Source: Chalara sp. BL73 (Eukaryota > Ascomycota > Leotiomycetes > Helotiales). From it: a DNA stretch of 64,000 nucleotides. The stretch lies in contig CAKJVC010000073.1 in NCBI GenBank assembly GCA_918026815.1, forward strand, positions 248,001 to 312,000. The letters run 5' to 3'. The notes beneath the pieces were generated by a model. The model was not told where the DNA came from and ran no database searches. It saw only the letters and a program-made list of their open reading frames with translations. Below are positions 57,372 through 64,000 of this stretch, piece by piece; the stretch's first letter is position 1, and each line of letters begins with the position of its first letter. Position numbers and translations under genes: made by a program.

Positions 57372-58269
57372 TTAAATAGCTAACCCACCCTGCGCCAGGA
57401 ATTGCCTATACTCTTCTTCAAGAAAGCTGACGCTTATGCTTCCATTACTGTATACTATAATTCCATTACCTGACAGCGCACGGGAGTAAGCCAAGTCGGG
57501 AAGGATATGATGTTGGAACTTGTTCAATAGGAACACTTCCACGTTCCTCAACGAAAGTTCGTTGTCCGGGTCGGCTTGAATATTCATATTCATCCCTAAA
57601 GCACCGTCGACGTTTTGTGCATTCGCCTCTTTTGCCGTTTTGACAAGCCGTGCTAAACCATCACAAGCTTGAGCACCATAAGCCCATGCAAGTTGTGATC
57701 TCATCGCACTATTTGGCGCATCGCGAGGATCCGGCATGTTCTCAAAAAGACGATCAGTCCAGGCCCGCCAGAATAGATAACTCCTAAAATCCGAAGCTTC
57801 TCTGGCCAAATCTTCTAGCTTCAATTCACCCGTAGTATTGTTTATATTAAGTGCTTCAGAATCATATTGTGTCGCTAGATTTTTGATCTTGTGGTATTTA
57901 TTTCCATCTTCGACAATCTCGGTAAAGCTACTTGATTTTTAGCAAGATTACTTTTATACGAGTTGTTTCAATTACTTACACTATGCGTTTGTCCCATATC
58001 CATATATTCTTCTGGCCCAAATAGCAGGGTACTGAAAAAAAATGGCGGAGAAGGCATGTAACCAAAGCTATCTCGTGTCCTGGATTAGCGCTAATTCTGC
58101 CAGATGCAGGCTCCCCCGAATAGTTCTCAGAATCGAGCGCCAAGCGTCCAATTTCGTTATATTGAAAAGAAGCCACATAAACTTGAATCTGGCCGCCCTG
58201 GAGGATTACTCGAGATCCTGGAGGCACACTGCGCTGAATCTCAATAAGGGGATATCGAACTGGGTTCAT
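57372..58269 (-). CDS. Unknown fungal protein, possibly frameshifted
   Basis: The N-terminal frame from Met 58269 (MNPVRYPLIEIQRSVPPGSR) and the C-terminal frame 57917-57372 (ending FLAQGGLAI) look coding. A 62-nt intron at 57979-57918 (GTAAGT to ACCGAG) fits between GQTHS and IVEDGNKYHK. In exon 1, however, the convincing tail MPSPPFFFSTLLFGPEEYMD is in a different frame from the start, so a shift near 58080-58090 is required. The alternative is a 36-nt intron (GTTACA..TTTTCAG), which leads to a stop before the donor. I recognise no domain. It may be a recently broken gene, or a sequencing error may exist here. Confidence 0.45.
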
Positions 58270-58396
58270 GTTTAGGATTAGTTTTTTGAATTAATTGTGG
58301 ATAGATAGAAGTGAAATGTTTGAAAAATAATGTATGTCGTTTGTTTTGGTAGTGAAAAGCTGAAGGCCAAATTAACTGCAGATAAGTAAAAGAAAA

Positions 58397-58680
58397 TGTT
58401 GGTATGTTAGTCACGTAAGGAGGATATTGTGAGTCCCGAATCAATGGAGGAGTAAATAAAAGATTCGGTCATATGACCCACCTGTAGCATATAGAAGAAT
58501 GTATTATAGTAATAGCAACAATCATACACAATTTTACCACGTTCTACTTACTAGGAATCACGTAACAAGTACGTGGCGTTGCTGCAAGTAGAGTGTGTAT
58601 CGCAGAAAATTTAAAACGGCTAGTGCGTTGTTGGTATGTTAGTCACGTAAAGGGGATTTTGTGGGACCTGAATCAATGGA
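58397..58680. repeat. Direct repeat pair of about 48 bp
   Basis: GTTGGTATGTTAGTCACGTAA..AATCAATGGAG occurs at about 58398-58450 and 58631-58681 with a few differences, 233 bp apart. Both lie between an unknown gene and a gene-poor tract. The element class is not clear. Confidence 0.55.
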
Positions 58681-59024
58681 GAGGTTGTCAGAAATAGGGT
58701 CTATTAGGCAAGGAATCAATGCACAGCGAAGCTCCGGGATAGAATGAACATAAAGGCCGGCCGCCCACATTCTGCTAAATACCCGTTGCTTGTCAAACAC
58801 CTGTTGCTTGTCAAACTTCATCGGCCCCTCATATATTATCGAAATCTTCCGAATCATAAGGTATATGTTCGCCTCTCGACGGGCAGACATTATACACTAA
58901 TATTTACTCTAAAGGAATAGCTACATTAAAGAACCTGTGTTCCCCTTCGAGGTGCTTATTTAGCGAAATATTGTATAGTTTTATATTGGTGTCTATTATT
59001 GTCCATGTGTTAAATATCGAATAG

Positions 59025-59243
59025 ATGTGTGACGACGGATTCGCCGAGTTCGCTTGCGCTGACCGTCACGAAGCGAGAAGGGAGGATCGAACAAGGCTCA
59101 AGGAAATCAAGAAGTGCCTAAATGCACAAAACAATGACCTGCCAGCTTGTGCAGTCCGAGGTGCATCTCATGATTGGCAAGACGATGATGCCACCCAGGA
59201 CTGCCCTGAGTGTAGAGGAGAAACGCCACCAGAGACACCTTAA
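59025..59243 (+). CDS. Small Cys-containing protein (72 aa)
   Basis: It begins MCDDGFAEFACADRHEARR and has a CPEC motif near the end. The MCD start, inner Cys, His, and terminal CxxC recall the small protein at 11704-11865, though there is no clear alignment. It is hydrophilic with no signal peptide. Short length and lack of introns keep confidence low. Confidence 0.35.
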   Translation: MCDDGFAEFACADRHEARREDRTRLKEIKKCLNAQNNDLPACAVRGASHDWQDDDATQDCPECRGETPPETP

Positions 59244-61212
59244 GGTGAATCACGAGGTAGATAGCGAGAATTAATTACATTGATTCCTGGTGCCTGTCAT
59301 TCTTAAATTGGTCTTTTCCCCTTCCTTGTTCTTGTCCGGCATCCTCATTATTGCTTTAAATGGTTGGCACCCCACTTGTACATTGAGCAGTATTTTCTGG
59401 TCTGGTCGATCCAACCTTTGCGTAGAGTAAAGATCCTATAACTAGTCAGATATAGCTCGCCCTCTTTTGATTGACAGTATTTACCAAGTATCTCCTTGCC
59501 GTGTAGCAAGGTAAACTTCATGAAGTACTGCCAACACCTCTTCCTTGCTCAACGAACCTTTGACATTAAAATCAAAAAGAAACCATGCATTCACCGCATG
59601 TTCTGAATCAAAATTGGGCAGTAGATGCTCGGAGTCGTGATATTCAGCGGCTGGATCATTGTTGAAGGGTTGATGTCTCACCTGCTCGCTGAACTCGCGT
59701 GCCAGACGAGTTGCCCGTGCGTATCTGTCACCTGGTATAACGGTCACGCAAACGCGAATGGCAACTCGGAGTGGATTTTTCTCCATTGCTACTCCGGGGG
59801 TCGAGATAAAGGCAGAAGAGAATCAATTCTCCTTGATGTTATTTTATGTGTGAAGCAGATATTCCCCGTCTGTAACAGGAATTAACCGACTTGTCGTCTA
59901 AAAGCTTGGCTGCCAATGCAGTTTTGATCACCTGATTTCACTAATGACGTCAGATTGGCCTTGTCAATTTCAGCCTCTTCTTTCTTCATCGAAGAGTGCT
60001 ATCACCACAGCATCAACCCTTCGACCTACCAAAACCTTCCTCGTAACTAACCGGCGCAATCCCGCCTTTGCGTACATTATCTATACATATACCACCACGG
60101 ACACTCTGCTAAACTGGTGCTAGTGGATGCATGACTACGCTGGGGAGCAGATGGAGGGTCTGACGAAGGCGAATGGGATCTTTATATGCGACTGACAACT
60201 ATGAGGGCTGCACACCGGGCCCAGTTCTTGCCCGGAGGCTTGGTCGCTTTATTGTCTAACGCTGGCGGGCGATACTAAAGGCGAGGGAAGATAGACACTT
60301 AATTCCTCCGACGGAGTGAGGTATGGTGGCCTTTGGCCTTCGCTTCTATCGAGGGCCGCCCATGATCACGATAATAGAGGGTAGTAAGAGGGATCCCCTT
60401 GCGGTTAGAGGCAGGGGCTAGAACCAGAGCCATAGAGGGCACTAGTAGCGCGGATGATCTAAGCGCAGGCTGCGAAGGATTAGATTGCTGCAAGAGGTTC
60501 AACTTGTCCCTGTACAATAGAGTTATACTTCATTATACTCTCGGCGCAATAGAAAGGAAGTTGCAGTGGATCACCTCCTTTCATCCAGGCACTCCCGCGC
60601 CAAAATTGGTTGATTTCCCTTCTTCCTCCTGTGTCTCCATACTTAGCTCTCTTAAGACGGAATGTCAGCTGACTGATGGGGCCCTCGAAAGTCGTTTCGT
60701 TATCCTCAATCGTTATTCTCTTAATGGTTGCTCTCACAGCTTTAAGCGGATTTGAAGAAAATTCAGGAACCCTTGAAGCATCTTTCTCAAATATGTAATT
60801 GATGCAAACTGTAACTTAAGGACTAGAATAGAGAGGGAGACGCCTATAGTGTTAGCTGGAACCAGGTGATAGAAGTTTGATACTACTAACGGCATTGCAA
60901 AGTTTTCAAAAGCCGCATCAAGCAGTCTTTCTTGGGCATTTATGCTGGGTCATATTGAGGTGCCGGGCTGTCGTCGGAGGCCTGGCGGGATGCTTGCGCA
61001 GGTTCAGCAGAGCTATCCGAATGGATTGCTGGAGCCTTGTATGAATAATCAATCAGTCTATCACCATCGCGGGATCATATCACATAAAACACGGGCCTTC
61101 AATGACAAAATTTCAACCATTTTTGCTTCTCTATGTTCTCCAGCTCAGGTCTCAATTCGAATTTCCATCCTTCTGGCTCAAATTCCCATCGTCTCAGGTC
61201 GCAGGCGAAGAA
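59244..61212. other. Gene-poor stretch
   Basis: A 101-aa frame on the minus strand (59786-59481) and a 118-aa frame on the plus strand (60399-60755) have no recognised motif. Nothing else was seen. Confidence 0.35.
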
Positions 61213-61475
61213 GTATTGAAATAGAAGAAAAGTCACGGAGCCTTCAGAGAGTATGGGGTAAACGAATCAATTGCTGAAGGTTGTAGAACCTAAACTACAG
61301 GAGAGAATCTCTCTACTTATAGAGGTGTGATACTCACGTGTGAGTATCACATTCGACGTAATGCATACATCAGTAGATTCATCATCGAAGGCAAAAGTAC
61401 GTATGCATCTTGCGCAAGCATACCTACAACTTCCCCAATAGGCTAGGCATGATCCTTAGACCTAGCCTATTCAAG
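61213..61475 (-). repeat. LTR-C copy with an inserted or diverged middle
   Basis: AGTCACGGAGCCTTCAGAG, TTGCTGAAGGTTGTAGAACC and CTACTTATAGAGG are followed by about 90 bp of different sequence, then GATCCTTAGACCTAGCC. No target duplication was found. Confidence 0.65.
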
Positions 61476-61901
61476 ATACTCTACTGGATGTCTTTCAAAT
61501 CTGACAAGTATTGATGGCTACGACCGAATTGTTGGATAGAAACGTTCGCGTTACCAGTACAGTACTTTTCAGGCCAAAAGACTTCTGTGTTAGCGGCCCT
61601 AGTCCGATTCTGTGCAGGTAGGGATGTTGAATGGAATGTTGGCAACAGTTAATCAGTCCTCTTTTTAAGTAGGGAGGGGATCTGAAGGCTACTTCTCCGT
61701 CCTTCTGCGAATCTGCAACTGTGCAACTCTGCAACTTCAAAGCTCTTTCTACTCTGGTGTGCTCCTGTGCTGTGTCTGTGGATCCTTGTTCTAAAATATC
61801 AATTTACAATCTTTCAAACGACTCGTTTGGACGTTATCGTCTACCGCAGCGGGTAGTATAATAATTAGAACAAACCCACATCTTTCTATCCTCATGCAAC
61901 G

Positions 61902-63445
61902 ATGCCGCCAACGCCGAGAATTGTCAGCTATGCAACATTCAATATATCTGCTCTTATTAGCCATGCAGAAGGCCTTCGGCGTGCACGGTGCTCTTGTGAC
62001 GTTTCGCAAGCACCAATGAGTGGCAGCCACAACTGGGCGATTGCTCTGACCTTTGATGACGATGATGTGGACTGGATCTTTCGCTCTCCTCGACTAGACA
62101 ACGGAATTTCCGAGCAGATCATGGTAAAACTGATTGAGAGCGAGGTCGCATCGACAAAGTATTCAAAGTTGAATGGCATCCTTGTTGTGGAGGTAAAGAG
62201 TTACTGGTGAGTCATCAGAGCGAAAATCAATACTGCACCAACTCTAATTACTCAAGCGGTTCTCGATCGAACGATATTGGAGTACCTTTCATTTTGGCAA
62301 CGAGGGCTCCCGGATTTTCTATTAGCAGCAAGTTTACCTGGGATCCTTATCCAGAGGACATGAAGTTGCCCCACAACCCACTCCCCTGCCTTCCAACTGA
62401 GGCCAAGGAAAAGATTATGAGGCAACTAGGCATGATAACCTCCCAACTCATGAACCTGCCTTTCGATAAGATAGGTTCACTCTAGGAAAGGGATGGAGAA
62501 CATCATATCAAGGAGTGTCTCTCACCGGCCTTAACTTGGTCGTCGCGGGATTCCTTCGATGACATCGCGCGTGGTCCGTTCAACAACGACAAAGAATATT
62601 ACGAATCCCTACTCTCAGCACTTTGCTGTCACGCTGGGAAACTACCCCTAGAGAACCATGTTTTCCTCGCTCCTGTCCCCAAACTCAAAAACTTCTCTCT
62701 ATCTAGCTCTCGATCTGCAGTTCGGGTATGGAACGATTTTGTCACTATTGGTTTGAAGAATGACAGTCGCAAAAACCGGTTGGACTATATCGCTATGGCA
62801 CATCTTTTACGCAACATTGTACCGTCGATATCAACAAATCAGCAGAAATACTATCTAAAACCTCCGGACTTCAGCGTATCAAACATTTTCATTGATTCTG
62901 ATTTCAACATTACTTGTATTATTGACTGGACATCCTGTTTCACTGTTCCTCTTTCGACGCTCCTAATAACCCCAAGCTTCCCTCATCCGAGAGATGATGT
63001 AGATGCAGCGGTCGTGCGTATTTTTCGAGAAAGTGTCATTTATTACTCTTCGCAAAAAAACAAGGAAGTGCTAAACTCTCAGTGATGGGATCTCACCCGA
63101 AAATCCTGGCTTTTTATCCAGCTGATGACTCTCGATGGTTTACAAGACTACTACTATTTTGTCGAATTGTATATATCAGTATACACAAACATGAATGAGG
63201 CTGATGTACGGCGGATTTTCAACGCCTTCCGTAAAGATCTTGTTTTCATTGAACAAGCTGGAACTCTGCTCAAGGGTGATCTTCCAGCCTGTGAAGTTCA
63301 AAAAGAGGAAAAGGGGTATTTTGCCCACTCCAATTCGGGAGCTGAAGCGCTGGCAAGAAAACTCACAAAAGAAGCGGAGTTGGACGGGGGATTTATTGCA
63401 GATAGCAGATTATGGGAACGGATTGGAAAGCTACTTCAATATTAA
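61902..63445 (+). pseudogene. Aminoglycoside-phosphotransferase-like protein, two in-frame stops
   Basis: Exon 1 (61902-62206) and exon 2 from 62257, joined by a 50-nt intron (GTGAGT to CTCAAG, phase 2), keep one frame to 63445 except for TAG at 62483-62485 and TGA at 63083-63085. Recognisable parts are the N-lobe (ALTFDDDDVDWIFRSP), the linker (NDIGVPFILATRAPG), LRNIVPSIS, and YYLKPPDFSVSNIFIDSDFN, the APH catalytic region. There the usual His of HxDxxxxN is Pro; Asp and Asn remain. IIDWTS is the metal-site region. It ends LWERIGKLLQY. Intact relatives phosphorylate small molecules or are of unknown role. With two stops and a lost His this copy is very likely dead. Confidence 0.75.
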
Positions 63446-64000
63446 GCAGCTAGATTTCTTCAGTTTCCCAAGATTTATGCCGACTTGTTGTCTGATACCA
63501 GGTCCTATCTGTCACCATTACAGATACATCGCTAGAGCAACACCTCATGGTGTAATTACAGACTTTTCACCCACTCCTACACCTTCTTTCCGTCTGTTTT
63601 AGATAGATCAGATCAATTCGACTCCTTGCTTATTCATCAAGAGTTCCCACTGCCTTTACAGTCCCAAAAGGCCACCCGATACCAACTTTCGTGTTGACAC
63701 TATCCACTATTACATAATGAACATAACGATTGTTGCCAACAAAGCAAATATGTTGAGGACATTAACACGTTGGACTGACTCAGAGGGTCTTAACCCTATA
63801 TAAAATTAGCCGATTCCTTTCTTATAAAGCCCTCATCACATGCGACTTCCCTACATGAGAATGATAAAATGGTGCGAATTTCCCTTCAAGCTTGATAATT
63901 CGCCTTCTTATTCCTCCCAATTCTCCAAGCTTCTTCTGAAGCTTCATTTGTGTGTATATCTTATCCCATCACAGTCATCCACCAATCCTCCACGTTGACA
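63446..64000. other. No feature recognised
   Basis: The sequence downstream of the APH-like pseudogene has no convincing frame up to the window edge. Confidence 0.4.

Noticed and set aside
58639..58890. 83-aa minus-strand frame
   Set aside because: Its first part has a short internal duplication (KQQVFDKQRVF) and its end lies in the direct repeat; no homology recognised. Possibly chance.
59481..59786. 101-aa minus-strand frame
   Set aside because: Fairly balanced composition, but no motif, intron or context supports it. I could not decide and left it out of the genes.
60399..60755. 118-aa plus-strand frame
   Set aside because: An overlapping minus-strand frame of similar length exists and neither has a motif.

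Overview
This window is an accessory, repeat-rich segment of a filamentous ascomycete genome (Pezizomycotina). The evidence is short spliceosomal introns of about 47-105 nt with GT-AG ends, and protein families typical of these fungi: HET, NB-ARC/TPR NLR, DUF7580, CorA-like, Clr5, Zn(II)2Cys6 with a fungal TF domain, BTB and F-box. Transposons are also typical: Ty1/copia, Ty3/gypsy with chromodomain, pogo/Fot1, piggyBac and MULE. I cannot name the species. All calls come from reading the sequence; no database was searched.

Layout. 0.7-2.4 kb: spliced CorA-like membrane protein. 2.6-3.4 kb: LTR and copia debris. 3.8-10.7 kb: a divergent pair made of a very long C2H2-like/HET/NB-ARC/TPR protein (minus strand, two exons) and a DUF7580-type protein with a HeLo-like N-terminus (plus strand), 257 bp apart. 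11-13.2 kb: a small Cys-rich gene and a kinase-like gene broken by a solo LTR. 13.5-17.9 kb: a BTB gene and a three-exon gene joining a uracil-DNA-glycosylase-like region to two CCHC zinc knuckles. 18-26.8 kb: gene-poor, with copia and other LTRs, and an apparently intact piggyBac element inside an LTR. 26.8-28.5 kb: F-box-like gene. 28.6-34.1 kb: MULE with long inverted ends, filled by a decayed gypsy element and nested solo LTRs. 34-36.4 kb: repeats and a 365-bp MULE-like MITE. 36.6-39.0 kb: Zn(II)2Cys6 transcription factor. 39-42.5 kb: dispersed repeats. 42.6-46.8 kb: PNP/NB-ARC/TPR NLR with 13-14 almost identical 126-bp TPR units. 48-52 kb: broken Clr5-ankyrin gene. 52-57.3 kb: LTRs and two pogo remnants around an NPP1-domain (NLP) gene whose frame is broken. 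57.4-58.3 kb: unknown, perhaps frameshifted gene. 61.9-63.4 kb: aminoglycoside-phosphotransferase-like pseudogene with two in-frame stops.

How it fits together. The window holds two NLR-type self/non-self receptors of different architecture, a possible membrane-active partner beside one of them, and many broken genes. Several solo LTRs carry perfect 5-bp target duplications, so the original reading frames can be followed across them and part of the insertion order can be deduced. The best candidates for an undescribed system are the HET-NLR/HeLo-DUF7580 divergent pair, the PNP-NLR with homogenised TPR units, and the UDG-like/zinc-knuckle protein.
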